A DNA stretch of 64,000 nt from Xanthostigma xanthostigma (GCA_963575645.1 OY754475.1:22110509-22174508); one strand, 5' to 3'; counted from the first letter of the stretch, positions 22,452-33,929 are shown. Translations and numbers: made by a program. Notes: a model not told the origin generated them from the sequence alone.

Positions 22452-23025
22452 ACGGTAACATCACGTAAGCATTACGTTGACATTGCGTAATCGCAACGTT
22501 AACACGGCGTAAGCATAATGGTTAACATATTATGCGTAATCGTAACGGTAGCATTGCGTTATCATAGCGTTAACATCGTGTTATCATAATATTAATCGCG
22601 TAAGCATTACGTGAACATTGCGTAATCGTAACGTTAACATTGCGTAATTGAAACGTTTACACGGCGTAAGCATAATGGTTAACATATGCGTAATCGTAAC
22701 GATATCATTGCGTTATCATAGCGTTAACATCGTGTTATCATAATATTAACCGCGTAAGCCTTACGTGAACATTGCGTAATCGCAACGTTAACATTGCGTA
22801 ATCGAAACTTTAACACGGCGTAAGCATAATGGTTAACATAATATTATGATAATCGTAACGGTATCATTGCGAACATCGTGGTATCATAATATTAATCGCG
22901 TGAGCATTGCGTTAACATCGTGTTATTATAATGTTAATCGCGTGAGCATTACGTTCACATTGCGTAAACGTAACGTGAACATCGCGTTGTCACAGCGTTA
23001 ACATTGTGTTATATAATATTAACGT
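22452..23025. repeat. minisatellite of GTTAAC/GCGTAA words with higher-order period
   Basis: Built from units of about 20 bases such as ACATTGCGTAATCGTAACGT, all variants rich in GCGTAA, AACGTT and GTTAAC. The marker CGTAAGC(A/C)TTACGT recurs at 22464, 22599 and 22753, a higher-order spacing of about 135-155 bases. Units are diverged. CpG remains frequent despite AT-rich surroundings. Confidence 0.85.
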
Positions 23026-23464
23026 GTGTACACCATTTGTTTTTAATTCGTTCCTAAATTATTTTTTTATAGTTCATAAGTTTTTGAATCACACTGCGTT
23101 TTACCAAACGTGTTCGCAAATTCTCTTCCACGGTAAAAACAAATCGCGTCTCTTTCTAGCCGGACTGAAATATATGAGACGGAGCCGAACAAGTAGATCG
23201 TTATATTTAACGACATCGATCGTACTGAATCGGCCATGTCATGTGCATATTTAAAAGCGCTAACAGATTCTGTAACATTTTTTTGTTCGGATTTAATCGA
23301 GGGTGGTCCAAATACGAAACTAAATGGTGACAATATTTATTTATTGATTTCATTTTATGTAAAACAGTGAAACATTGACAAGCTTTTGTTCAGCACTGCG
23401 TGTTGTTGCCGCTGTACTTTCGGGACGTTGTATCTTTTTTAACTGTTTTCGATGTCAAACTTTA
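23026..23464. other. intergenic
   Basis: Overlapping frames at 23006-23333 show no recognisable product. Nothing else is seen. Confidence 0.3.
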
Positions 23465-23755
23465 GTACGCTTATTAAATACATTAATTAATTACATAAAA
23501 ACACAGATAAATTCCAGGCAAGCAGCTTTGAGGTTATACGTAAAAACGCGAATGACAGCTGTTCGCGACTATTAGCTAAAATGCAATAGGGTTGCTATGG
23601 AAACGACATCTAAACAACAGGTGACAGGCTATTCTTGCTTTACTTCCCGCATCAGTGCGTGTAATCCCACCAATGCGTGAATGTTGAACTTTCTGCCTTA
23701 CAATTGATGCCGAAAGTATGTACTTTCGATCGAGGTATGAAGAAAAATTATTTTT
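23465..23755 (+). repeat. TTCATACCTCG-family MITE, 5' end absent
   Basis: Shares about 280 bases with 38585-38855, including AATGACAGCTGTTCGCGACT and GTGCGTGTAATCCCACCAA. It ends in CGATCGAGGTATGAAGAAAA, the complement of the left end seen at 38.56 kb. Confidence 0.6.
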
Positions 23756-23769
23756 AGTGCTCATACCAA

Positions 23770-23875
23770 CGTTTTTATATAAGGAACTACTGTGCAAAAT
23801 TTCCAGCTTCTAGACCCACCGGTTATACGGACAGCGTTGTGTCAGTCAGTCAGTGTCAGAGTTTTATTAAGTAGA
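23770..23875 (-). repeat. Helitron-like 5' fragment
   Basis: On the minus strand it starts A|TCTACTTAATAAAACTC and continues with a GACTGACTGAC run, as in other A|TC-starting repeats here. Confidence 0.4.
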
Positions 23876-24204
23876 TGTGCCCCAACTAGGACAAGAAAAA
23901 AAACTCCACGGATGCAGTGAAGCATGACGCGTCGGGCACTTGTTTTTTTTTTCACCTGGTCAGGTGTAAATCGGTCGGTAATACAGTTTGTGGGAAAACT
24001 GTTCTCACAGAGAGTATAGGTACAGGTAGTACCCATATAATAATGTTATTATTATTATTGTTTAACGCCAGCGTTGTTTATTCTACGAAAGGCTATTAGA
24101 AATTTATAAATCGCGTTAAAAATGCGTGTTGTGGTTTTTTAATGACCGTTTTAAGTGTTTTGTCAGAGCGATGATATCAGCTTATTGGTTCTGCGCATAC
24201 AACT

Positions 24205-25640
24205 GCGGATAATACACTACTGGATAAAAAAAAACGTATTTATTACACTCGGCTATAGCCGTTCTCCCGGCTTCGCGCGAGGGAGGTTTATTCTAAACGG
24301 GATCTGACACACTACTGATTAAAGGAATCGTATTGATATACGCTCGAATTACTGTTGTACCCAGCTTCACGCGAGAGAAATTTATTCTTAACTGCGGGTT
24401 TGATACACTGCTGAATTAGATATGAGCGCCGATGGGTAAAGGAGCGGCGGCGCGCCGCTGACTTTTTGAGGTCGGCGGCGGCGGCGTAGTCGGCGGCGTG
24501 ACCTTAGGAGCATTTTTTAATGATGGGCAGGATACAATAAAACAAAACATGTAGTTTAACAATCAGAATTATTATTTATTTAACACAAATTATTTTTATA
24601 AGGAAATGGTTTCTAGCCTAGAGCTAAAATATTTTTGGCACTTCGATTGGCAGAAAAAAATCAACGTTGTCATAAAGTTCTAATAACAATTAACAAGAAA
24701 ATAAATCTTAGAGAAAACATTGATGTTTCTTTTAAGTCATAAAAAAATATAAAGTAGTCTTTAAAAATATGTTTTCAACATTTTCTGATCGTTTAAACAT
24801 ATGCCTTTTCGCTCGGCGCGCCGTTACATTTTCACAGCGGCGGCGGCGGGAGGGAATCGTCTATGCTGAATATAGGAAACACATTTAAACATTAGGCTAT
24901 AGCGGTTTTACCCGGTTTCGCGCAAGTGAAATTTATTCTAAACGGGATCTGATACACTACTAATTAAAGGAATCGTATATTGATATACGCTCGAATAACT
25001 GTTGTACCCAGCTTCACGCGAGAGACATTTATTCTTAACTTTGGGTTCGATACACTACTGAATATAGGAACCACATTTAAACACTAGGCTATAGCGGTTC
25101 TACCCGGTTTCGCGCGAGAGAAATTTATTCTAAACGGGATCTGATACACTACTAATTAAAGGAATCGTATATTGATATACGCTCGAATAACTGTTGTACC
25201 CAGCTTCACGCGAGAGAAATTTATTCTTAACTGCGGGTTTGATACACTACTGAATATAGGAAACACATTTAAACATTAGGCTATAGCGGTTTTACCCGGT
25301 TTCGTGCGAGAGAAATTTATTCTAAACGGGATCTGATACACTACTAATTAAAGGAATCGTATATTGATATACGCTCGAATAACTGTTGTACCCAGCTTCA
25401 CGCGAGAGAAATTTATTCTTAACTGCGGGTTTGATACACTACTGAATATAGGAAACACATTTAAACACTAGGCTATAGCGGTTCTACCCGGTTTCGCGCG
25501 AGAGAAATTTATTCTAAACGGGATCTGATACACTATAAGTATACTCGATAAAGAAAACCTATTAATACACTCGACTAACTGTTTTAGTTGGCTTCGCTCA
25601 AGAGATAAATCTAAACACTAATACACTACTGGATAATTGA
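24205..25640 (+). repeat. satellite of about 192-bp dimers, interrupted by a hAT MITE
   Basis: Two related submonomers of about 96 bp alternate. One contains GGCTATAGCGGTTCTACCCGG and TTTCGCGCGAGAGAAATTTA; the other contains AACTGTTGTACCCAGC and TTCACGCGAGAGAAATTTA. Both end in TGATACACTACT. Dimer starts at about 24895, 25088, 25279 and 25472 give a period of 191-193. Outer copies (24205-24416 and 25550-25640) are more diverged, as expected at array edges. The hAT MITE at 24417-24863 sits inside. Confidence 0.9.
24417..24863. mobile_element. hAT MITE inside the satellite
   Basis: A 447-bp insert flanked by a perfect TGCTGAAT duplication (24409-24416 and 24864-24871). Termini are TAGATATGAGC and, complemented, TAGACGATTCC. 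GGCGGCGGCG blocks lie just inside both ends and a very AT-rich centre lies between. The 8-bp duplication supports hAT. Confidence 0.8.
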
Positions 25641-26232
25641 ATTACAAACAAAAAGTCATTTTGAAATGTGTTCCTTTTCGTCCATTTGGTTTCTAAATGT
25701 CATGTGTCGAATAGCTATAAAAGGCAAAGGGCCTTTTTTGAAAAATGAGTTATTATACTGAAACCAACGACAGCAGTAAGTGCTGCAGCAATAATTTTAT
25801 TATCTTTAAAAAATGTTTCCCCCATGTTTTGGTTTCCATAATCTAAAATTCTGGACGGTCAAGACATTTTTAGTAAATCTTGATTTACTCAAATTCATAA
25901 GTTGGTCACTGACTGCCTTTTGCCTTTTTACGGCAGTATAATAATCAATAAAAAATTCTTGAAAGATTTTTGTTTTGACTATAGTGACAAGTATTTTTCC
26001 AGCAGTGTACTCAGTATGAATACTGTATAGGTATGTTTTGATAATCGAATATTATACATACTTAGTAAGCTGTGTGATTGGACCACACGGTAAGAAAAAA
26101 AAATGAATGATCGTCAATTGGATTTAATTCTCACACCACTGCCGCGATGACGTCACTGGGAGTACGCCGACCACAGGAAATGCTTCGATTATACTTTTAT
26201 AATAACTATACGATTTGTAATCAATACGTATA
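25641..26232. other. intergenic, nothing recognised
   Basis: AT-rich sequence without repeats I can pair or frames worth noting. Confidence 0.35.
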
Positions 26233-26584
26233 CTAGCGGTCTGTCCCGGTTTCACCCGGATGCGATAGATATAATTCTGCAAAATGTATTTCGTCTGAAC
26301 TAATAGCTTTAAGCAAACTGCAAGTTCTAAAAGATGTCGCTATTTGGTACTAAACAGTGTTTGTTTGCTTCAGATGTCATTACGTGTTACTAAAAAAGGT
26401 TTTTTGAGAAAATACCGTAGTTTTGTACAAAATATTTAATAAAAACTATCCTATAGCGTATAAGTTGCACTAAGCAAGAGACGCATTTACAAAATTTCAT
26501 CAAAATCTGTTCAGTGGTTTCGGAGATTACCTACGCGGCCAAAATTTTTTTATATATTATATATTTTTTTATATAATATATAGA
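26233..26584 (-). mobile_element. Helitron-like repeat, family R1
   Basis: Minus orientation: 5' A|TCTATATATTATATA at 26584, 3' CTAG at 26233-26236 preceded by the hairpin CCGGGTGAAACCGGG. Other members are 28004-28402, 28794-29492 and 54779-55196. All carry CTCAAAGCTATTAGTTCAGA-like words in two or three copies. Confidence 0.75.
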
Positions 26585-27034
26585 TTTATAAATTAACTAA
26601 CTGTGAGCCCGACTTCGCTCGGGTCGAGTTCTGAATCGCGCATATAAAAAGTAACGAACGCGGGTTTACTAGTTTCACTTTCGTGCTATGATAGCCAATG
26701 CAAGTCCATTTGTGCAACGTCAATATATGCAAAGTGCATAAACAATAAAAACATTATGCAAAATGTGCACGCCATTATCATTCACATAATTATTATTGCT
26801 AAATAGGTAATTAGTATTAAACGTTTGCTTCGGCAATAAACCGTCTAGTTTATATAAGTGTGGAAGGGTCAAACGCGCGGTTAATTATTGTACTGCGCTC
26901 GCGAAGTTATACAATTAGTAGTGGCTTTTTTCGTTGTATATTTTCGAAGCGCAACATAATATTAGCTCTCTCGGTACGGACAGTGATTTTGTGAATGCAG
27001 CAACTTTTCGAATAATGAGGCTTATATTCGATTA
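26585..27034. other. intergenic
   Basis: Begins with a CCCGACTTCGCTCGGG hairpin-like word near 26609, possibly a decayed Helitron-like end. Otherwise nothing is seen. Confidence 0.3.
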
Positions 27035-27501
27035 CTAGCCGTTACCCGCGGCTTCGCACGCGATTGAGACGAAACACGGATGCATTCCCATTATTTGGCA
27101 TAGTTACTCCTTTCTCGACGTAGACCTTAATAAATTTCAAAATTGATGACATTCACGTGATCAGCGTCCTGACAAACCTGGAAAATGACACCCGTGTTGA
27201 TTTTTACACTCTCTGAAGGGGTTGTTTTTGAAAAAGCACGAAACACGTATTTAGTTATTTGTTGACAGGAGTAATCCTGCGCATTTTCAAATTGATATGA
27301 ATTCTCCATGCAAATTTTGAATCCCCTAAAAGGGTGTAACTTTTAGGGGTTGAATTTTCAAACATCCGGTTTTAGCGGATGTCTACGTCATAATAACTAT
27401 TTGTGTGCCAAATTTCAGCCCAATCCGTCCAGTGGTTTGAGCTGTGCGTTGCTAGATAAGTCAGTCAATCAGTCAGTCACGGTTTCCTTTTATATATTTA
27501 G
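27035..27501 (-). mobile_element. Helitron-like repeat
   Basis: Minus orientation: 3' end CTAG at 27035-27038 with CGCGTGCGAAGCCGCGGGTAA as hairpin region. The 5' end TAAATATATAAAAGGAAACC carries a GACTGACTGATTGACTGAC run. This text is typical of lepidopteran CTAG-ended repeats. Confidence 0.65.
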
Positions 27502-27794
27502 TTTTCAAACGAACACAGAACACTTAACGATTAAGTAGCGCTAGACTATAATCGTTCAAAAAGGTAACAATAACAATGAGATAATTAATAACATTAAAAG
27601 TTAATAACAAAATAACACTTGTCGCTAATTGACTGCCATTATTAGCAACAATGGCGATACGTGTTTAATTATAAGAGTCCTTTATTATCATTGCATTGTT
27701 CTAATCAGATTGCAACACTAGAGCATAAGTCTTTACTTTGTTACTAAAACAATATTTGTGACAGTAATCCGGAATTGTTGAAGTTTCGGTTTAT

Positions 27795-27905
27795 AAAAAA
27801 ATAATAACAATGGCACCGAGCGCCGACATCGAACCTATACGACGAGGTAACTGTTCTACCTCGCCGCCACCTTTGCTTAATTTTATACAGCCGGTTTTAA
27901 TAGTA
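27795..27905 (-). mobile_element. second tRNA-derived SINE family, copy 1
   Basis: On the minus strand, GCGGCGAGGTAGAACAG is followed by GGTTCGATGTC (B box), then CGGTGCCATTGTTATTATT and a T-rich tail. The copy at 57530-57650 shares layout and the GGTG-CATT-TTATTAT ending. Confidence 0.6.
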
Positions 27906-28003
27906 TACGGTATACGTACATTGCGACGCGACATGTTCGTTACATGAATCGATTTTACCCTACAGTGCCAAAACAACAGATGTTTAAATAAATGCGACGA
28001 TAA

Positions 28004-28402
28004 TCTATTTATATATATAAATAAAAATTTCCTGTCTCAATTTTGGCTGCGCTAATCTTCGAAACCACTGAACCGATTCTAATGAAATTTGGTAAATGTG
28101 TCTTGCTTCGTCCAACTTTGCTGTAGGCTAGTTTTTATTAAGTAGATTGTACAAAATTACGGTGTTTTGTGAAAAAAACTGTTTAGTAACATGTAGCTCT
28201 TATAGAATTTACTCAAAGTTATTAGTTCAGAAACAAACAAAAGAAAGCTGTTTTAATACCAAGTGGCGACATCTGATAGAGTTCGCTCAAAGCTATTAGT
28301 TCAGAAGCAAATCTGTAAGTGGAATTTGCTCAAAGCTATTAGTTCAGACGCTGGGCCGCAAATGAAATACATTTTGCAGATAAAACCGGAACGGACCGCT
28401 AG
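28004..28402 (+). mobile_element. Helitron-like repeat, family R1
   Basis: Starts A|TCTATTTATATATATAAAT and ends ACGGACCGCTAG|T. Three variants of GCTCAAAGCTATTAGTTCAG lie inside. The hairpin is partly lost in this copy. 399 bp, non-coding. Confidence 0.7.
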
Positions 28403-28793
28403 TCTGTATATAAATACGGGAAGGAATAAAAGAGTGTGGTACCGATTTGAGTGTGGTAATTCAAAGACAGCATCGTTTGTAATCTGTCCGTAATTTGAAG
28501 TTAATGTGCTTTTTTAAAAATTTCGAATTAAACCTTCACAACTGTTAAAAGGATAATTTGATTTTTAATAACACTTTAGGTTTCGTCCTACGCCATAATT
28601 AATTACAGGCCTATCAATATCTTTTATAAATACCTTTCCCTTAACTAAATATAACAAACACTTGTTTGGTTGCTGCTTGCAATCTGAAAGTAGTTTTAGG
28701 AAAAAAAAACAACTTTTGCACTTCTGTGAGATGCAGAGTAAACTTTATTAAGGAAAAAATTTCAGCCAATCGGATGACGGAACCATCTTGACA
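28403..28793. other. intergenic
   Basis: Separates two R1 copies and holds no recognisable feature. Confidence 0.35.
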
Positions 28794-29492
28794 TCTCTGT
28801 ATAAGAAAGTCCCTCGTCTGTCTGTCTGTCCGTCTGCACGCGATAAACTCAAAAACTACCGAACGGATTTTCGCATAGGGTTTTCATCAACAGAAAGAGC
28901 AATAAACTAGGAAGGTTTCTGTATATAATTTGTATAAATTACTCAAAGCTATTCAGTAGCAAACAAAAAAAAAACTGTTTTAGTACCAAGTAACGACATC
29001 TGTTACAATTCGCTCAAAACTATTAGTTCAAAAGCAAATCTGATAGAATTTGCTCAAAGCCAATTAGTTCAGAAGCCGCGCCGCAAACGAAATACATTTT
29101 GCAGAATTATACAGATTGCATCAAATCAAAACGGTCCATAGAACATTCTGTGTATAAAGCAGAGACGATATTATATAAAGCACTAAAGCAGTAAGTAAGA
29201 ATGAGATAAATGATCGCTTATAGTTACTATGGTTATACAATCTGATAGTATCGTCTTTGTTTTTAGACAGTAAAAATCACAGTTTTATCAAATGTCAGTA
29301 TTTACTAGTGAAATTATTGATAAAATGGCTATTTATACTGTTCAGGAAAAAATCCAAATAATTAAATGATTTTATTGAATAAATTTATTTGTAGCCGTCT
29401 AAAACAACACAGAATGTTCTATGGACCGTTTTGATTTGATACAATCTGTATAGTATCTATCGCACCCGGGTGAAACCGGGACGGACCACTAG
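28794..29492 (+). mobile_element. Helitron-like repeat, family R1, interrupted
   Basis: Starts A|TCTCTGTATAAG, carries a CTGTCTGTC run and the R1 internal words, and ends CCCGGGTGAAACCGGG, GACGGACCA, CTAG|T at 29489-29492. It is split at a TA by the MITE at 29112-29448. The 26.2-kb copy shows the unsplit sequence (AATTATATCTATCGCA). Confidence 0.8.
29112..29448. mobile_element. young TA-flanked MITE
   Basis: 337 bp with terminal repeats of about 42 bp starting CAGATTGYATCAAATCAAAA that differ at one base. Flanked by TA on both sides (29110-29111, 29449-29450). Tc1/mariner-type by its duplication. Near-identical ends suggest recent insertion. Confidence 0.85.
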
Positions 29493-30087
29493 TGTGTATT
29501 ATATAGAGATTATGGGTTGTGTAGGTTGTTGGGTTTTAACAGCTGTTCGATAAGCGATTGAATCATTGAATTCAGTTCGATTTTATATGTTCGCGCGCTC
29601 ACGGCCATATAAATTAGCTGGATATTAATTTAAATGATAAAAACATCTCGTTTAGAACATAAAGTGTTGGGTGCGGACTATTATTATATAATATGTGGTT
29701 CACTAACAAGCTGTTACAGTTTGAAATGTGTCGGGGTGGATGTTAAAATATTTACTGCTAAACCAACTCGACCGCTCCAAGCTTACCCAGGTACCTGACC
29801 CTGGCCCGGCATCTTCTCGTATAGGGATGGCGCTCAGCCCTCCCGATTTGTGTTTGCATACAGTCTGATCGAAAAGTTTGGGAAGCGGCCGACGGCAGGC
29901 CCAATCAGTATCTCTATAGTAAAGTTCCATCACAATCGGTTCGGCCGTTTCGAAGATTATCCCGAACAGAAAGACTCACATTTCAACTTTATTTATTTAT
30001 GTAGAGATATAAAACGTAAAAAACTTACCAAGTGAAAACTTGGCACCTTGTTAGATTTTACTTATTTTGTTCGGCAAAAAACCCACT
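29493..30087. other. intergenic
   Basis: 29930-30007 resembles the 5' part of a Helitron-like repeat on the minus strand (A|TCTCTACATAAATAAATA). The rest is unassigned. Confidence 0.35.
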
Positions 30088-30320
30088 TAGATAGATAGAT
30101 AGAGATCTTTATTTTGTTGGTACAATTAATGTACATAAATAGCGTCAACACAAAAACAATTAATTATTATAAAAACTCGTCCAATCTGTAGTGAGCCTTA
30201 CTTAATAAATATTTTTTTTAATTCTTCCTAAACTTTTGTTTGGAATTTGTTACAGTTATTTCAGTAGGTATCTTATTGTGTATTCTTATCATAGCGTTGC
30301 GGACACCTTTATGAGTCACT
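30088..30320 (-). mobile_element. LINE 3' end with RT C-terminal tail
   Basis: Read on the minus strand, 30300 downward encodes GVRNAMIRIHNKIPTEI and, after one in-frame stop, KKYLLSKAHYRLDEFL and a final stop. This matches the C-terminal tail of CR1/Jockey-like reverse transcriptases (NKLP..I, then FKK.L...YL...AYYS.DEFL). A short 3' UTR follows, with AATAAAGATCTCTATC and a (TATC)n tail at 30088-30105. It is truncated at the 5' side and decayed. Confidence 0.7.
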
Positions 30321-30472
30321 GCTTATCCTTTGTATCGAACTTGACATTTTTTTCACATTTGAATTTAATGGAATTTCAACACTTCCTGAAAAGTTATATT
30401 CTTATATTTATTCTACTTAAATATTATCTAGACACAAAATATAATTATGAGTGTTATGAAATTATAGTACGC

Positions 30473-30785
30473 GCCACGGATCTAAAAGGTTTGGAAGTTG
30501 GTCACAAACAGCGTCGCAAAGGCACATATTAGAGCCGTTGATACACCACCTCCCAGCTACCTGCACGGAACGTGCGCTCGTCGGTGATTGGCCGTGATTG
30601 CACGTTCCCTTTGTCACTTGTCGCTTTCCTGCTTTAAAGTACAGTCGAGTACGCTATTGTCAAGTTGTTATTGCCATTTGAGTTTTGTTGAGTTGCGAGT
30701 TTGTAGTTTTTCAACAGACTGTACAAGCGCAAGCCTGAATTCGCATCTAACTTCCGAGCCTTTTAGATTCGTGGCGCGTACTATA
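30473..30785. mobile_element. MITE with TACGCGCC inverted termini, copy 2
   Basis: Same family as 5651-5977. Ends TATAGTACGCGCCACGGATC and complement; long shared interior including GTGCGCTCGTCGGTGATTGG. 313 bp. Confidence 0.75.
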
Positions 30786-31542
30786 CGTTAAATTGTTATG
30801 ACATAATGATGTTTGCTTCATGATATCGCTTTTCGTGTATATCCCTGCACCGACTAGACGCGAATAGTCTTCGGACGACCGGTTGATGCATTCGTGCAGG
30901 CGCTCCCAGTACCGGCTAGAACCTTGTGAATTTCAATTGTCTGTCAGTCAGTCAATATCCAACCTATACGTATGAAATTTGGAATACAGTTTCTCTATTA
31001 TATGGTAACCTCAAGTCTCTTGAAAAAATCCAGTTTTCTAACGTAACTAGCCTCGGAGAAGGGGGGGGGGGCGTCGAAAAAGGCACGGGAATAAAAGTGT
31101 TGCGAGAACTTGGCACAGTGATTCTGGGGCGTTTATGTGCGGACAGTCCGTATACGATTGCAAGTCGATCGTGTATAGAACATATCGTATAGACGAAGGC
31201 AGGTATAACAATGGCCATTACTGACATTAACCCCCTGCCGGGCGTATAACGTACTACCTGTTAAACAGACGACTATCGCCCGTTCTCGGAAAACAAGTGT
31301 TTAACTTCTTCAATAACCGCTCAACGCCAATATGACCACACCTACACAAATACTGACACATATTATTATTTTATTTCATGCATATTATACCCACATATAC
31401 CTACTTATAATAAAGTTATAAGTAACCTTAATAGTATATTTATGAACTCTATAGAAATACGTTATTTACTGGAAGTGATAATAATCCTCAAAAAAACAAA
31501 CATTTACTGGAAGTTCGAGAGTGCAACCAAAATAATTAATAG
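30786..31542. other. intergenic
   Basis: Contains a G-run (31061-31071) and a segment 30960-31150 that resembles 41290-41540 in inverted orientation (ATATGGTAACCTCAAG against CTTAAGGTAACCATGATG). This is probably an uncharacterised dispersed repeat. Confidence 0.3.
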
Positions 31543-31777
31543 AAATTTTGAGCATAGGAATTTGACAGGTAATCGGCCATAGCCTTGAATAAGGAACTAT
31601 CTCGATATTTGTCTGGAATTATTGAGGGAAAATCCGTGGAAAATCTCGACAAAATGGCCGGTACAGGAATTACCGTTTCTCAACGAGAAAAGTCCCCGGC
31701 CACATCTGCTCCCGCCGGGATTCGAACCCGGCACCTCTCTCGAATGCGAGTCTAGTGCTCTCACCACTACGCTACCC
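31543..31777 (-). mobile_element. tRNA-Ala-like SINE, near-complete
   Basis: On the minus strand it starts GGGTAGCGTAGTGGTGAGAGC, with B box GGTTCGAATCCC, then the same body as 14826-15053, ending TATGCTCAAAATTTCT. Confidence 0.85.
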
Positions 31778-31788
31778 TAGATGTTATA

Positions 31789-32460
31789 CAGAGTGTCCGA
31801 AATACGGGGTGTTGAAGTTGAAAACTGAAAAATTATTAATGTCCATAATTTTTTTAATACACCGTATAATTTTACTCAAATCGGCTCACTTGTTAAATAT
31901 CATAAAATGCACCTAACAATAAAAAAATTAGTTCAGTACGCTTTACCAGTGGCGTACGGCAGGAGTAAGCAATGCTTGTACCCCTTCTAAATGTTACGCC
32001 GCTGTCTAAATTTTAATTTTGACTATAATTTTAATTTTTTTGATATTTTCCAAGTCAATAATGTACATTTGTTAGTTTGTTGTAAAGTCATTGGTTTTCG
32101 AGATATTCGCAGTTTTTTTAAGACAAAATTGTAAAAATGAATATTATTAATAATAATACAAATAAAAAGTACATGTCTATCTATCTTTAACTGCGAATAT
32201 CTCGAAAACCAATGACTTTACAACAAACTAACAAGTGTACATTATTGACTTAGAAAACATCAAAAAAATTAAAATTATAGTCAAAATTAAAATTTAGACA
32301 GCGGCGTAGCATTTAGAAGGGATACAAGCATTACTTACTCCTGCCGTACGCCACTGGTAGAGCAAGTAACATTTTATCTAAGCTTATTTCGCTTAATCGT
32401 TTTATTTTGAATTGGAGAATCTGCGGTTGTTCTATGTCCCATTCTTAATGGGACACCCTG
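31789..32460. mobile_element. outer TA-flanked MITE (CAGGGTGTCC ends)
   Basis: Ends CAGAGTGTCCGAAATACGG and complement of GGGACACCCTG, flanked by TA at 31787-31788 and 32461-32462. It encloses the foldback MITE at 31946-32357. Confidence 0.7.
31946..32357. mobile_element. inner foldback MITE (CCAGTGGCGTACGG)
   Basis: 412 bp with inverted arms of about 170 bp starting CCAGTGGCGTACGGCAGGAG that differ at only a handful of positions. TA at both edges (31944-31945, 32358-32359). The arms meet around a short AT-rich loop. Non-coding. Confidence 0.85.
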
Positions 32461-33891
32461 TATATAGAAGTGCTTTTCTTTCGCAATCTTCTTGGATCCC
32501 AATCAACGACACCTATAATGTATAGAGGATTATGGTATTTTATTGGATTACGTCATCTCGACTATAACCATACTGTATATAAATTAGAAACGTAAGGTCA
32601 ATATTTATGACACGGCTATTTTAAATGTGTTGCAAAGTTTCGGTTTCGGCGCGTTAATTAGTGCCCGTTTTGGCAGCTCGGTGAATTATCGTTCTGGTCA
32701 AGTTATTGTGTCGGATTTTTCGCTTTTTTTACCACATTTTTATTGCATAGTAACGTCTATACCTAAATGCAGTGACGTAACTAGCCAGTCTATAGATCGG
32801 ATTTTAGGTTATATAGACGCGCGACAACCGAGGACAAATAGAAGTCGTTGAAGAAACCAAAAGTGGACATCCCGCCAGGTTTGCCACTGTTTAAAAAATA
32901 ACTTCTTACGACATACTTTTTACACACGACGTAACGGAGCGTTTAGCCTGAGAGATTGTTTGTGTGTTAGTTTGTTTGTTTGTGCACTCGAATGTCGCCA
33001 TTAATTATCTGGAAAACGGTTCGATCAATTCAGATGCGGTTTTCTGTAAAGGGTTTTGTTTAACACTATAGAACTAAATTTTAATATCGGGTTCTGTTCT
33101 GATAAGCGAGTAAAAAATTCGTCAAGAATCGCGTCCTATACAGTTCGGACGTACGCACAGACCAATCGACAACTGCCGTTCGCTGTTTTCAATTTTAGAA
33201 CTTGTTATGAACTAAAATCAATCTAAATCACTGCAATCACTATTTTTCAATGTTATGTTCAGCACGTATTAATTTTGAGGTTATCTAAAATTCACCACCA
33301 TTGTTAATTTTACCACTTGATTTCATTCTCAAACATTATTTTTGTTGTTGTGGTATGACAATAGATTGGAGTCGAACGAGAAAGTGGGAGGGGAGGCTTG
33401 TATCAACCCGCTGCCGTATTTATAAAAGCACGTTTGACAGCTGTGCCTACTCTCTCTCTCTCTCTCTCATTCTAATACGCAGCAGCACATGCGCCAACTG
33501 TAGGCCGCACCAAAGAATCATATTATATGGTAAATTGAATAACGCGAGCTTCTCTCGCTTCCTCAATGCATTTCAGCTGCGTCCACAAAATTACTGTCCC
33601 TATGCCGAGAGCTAAGATGTGTTACACATAAAAAAAAACGTTTGTTACGCCACTGGCCGAACAGTTCGACCAATCCGATTGCTGTAATAATTCACTCCGG
33701 TTTTATGTTGGCCTATTAGCACTGGACATCGGATCGATAAAACTTTATGTGTTGTTTCTAAATAGTTTCTTTAACACTCTTTTTTGAAAGGAACGAAATT
33801 ATATTCTAAACATTATACCATTCAACTGTTTGAAGAAGTGAGCTAGTGTCTTTTTCGAAAGAGCCCTGAATATACTCTGCTTAGAAATACA
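32461..33891. other. intergenic
   Basis: Holds a (CT)n run at 33450-33468 and a lone hAT-like end (GTTACGCCACTG at about 33642). Frames up to 104 codons (33301-33615) have no recognisable features. Confidence 0.35.
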
Positions 33892-33929
33892 GTGTAAACT
33901 CCATTTAACGTCACTCGATATAACGACGT
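33892..33929 (+). repeat. Tigger-type terminal fragment
   Basis: Thirty-seven bases identical to the left end of the Tigger MITEs (CAGTGTAAACTCCATTTAAC and on to ATAACGAC). Nothing else of the element is present. Confidence 0.65.
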
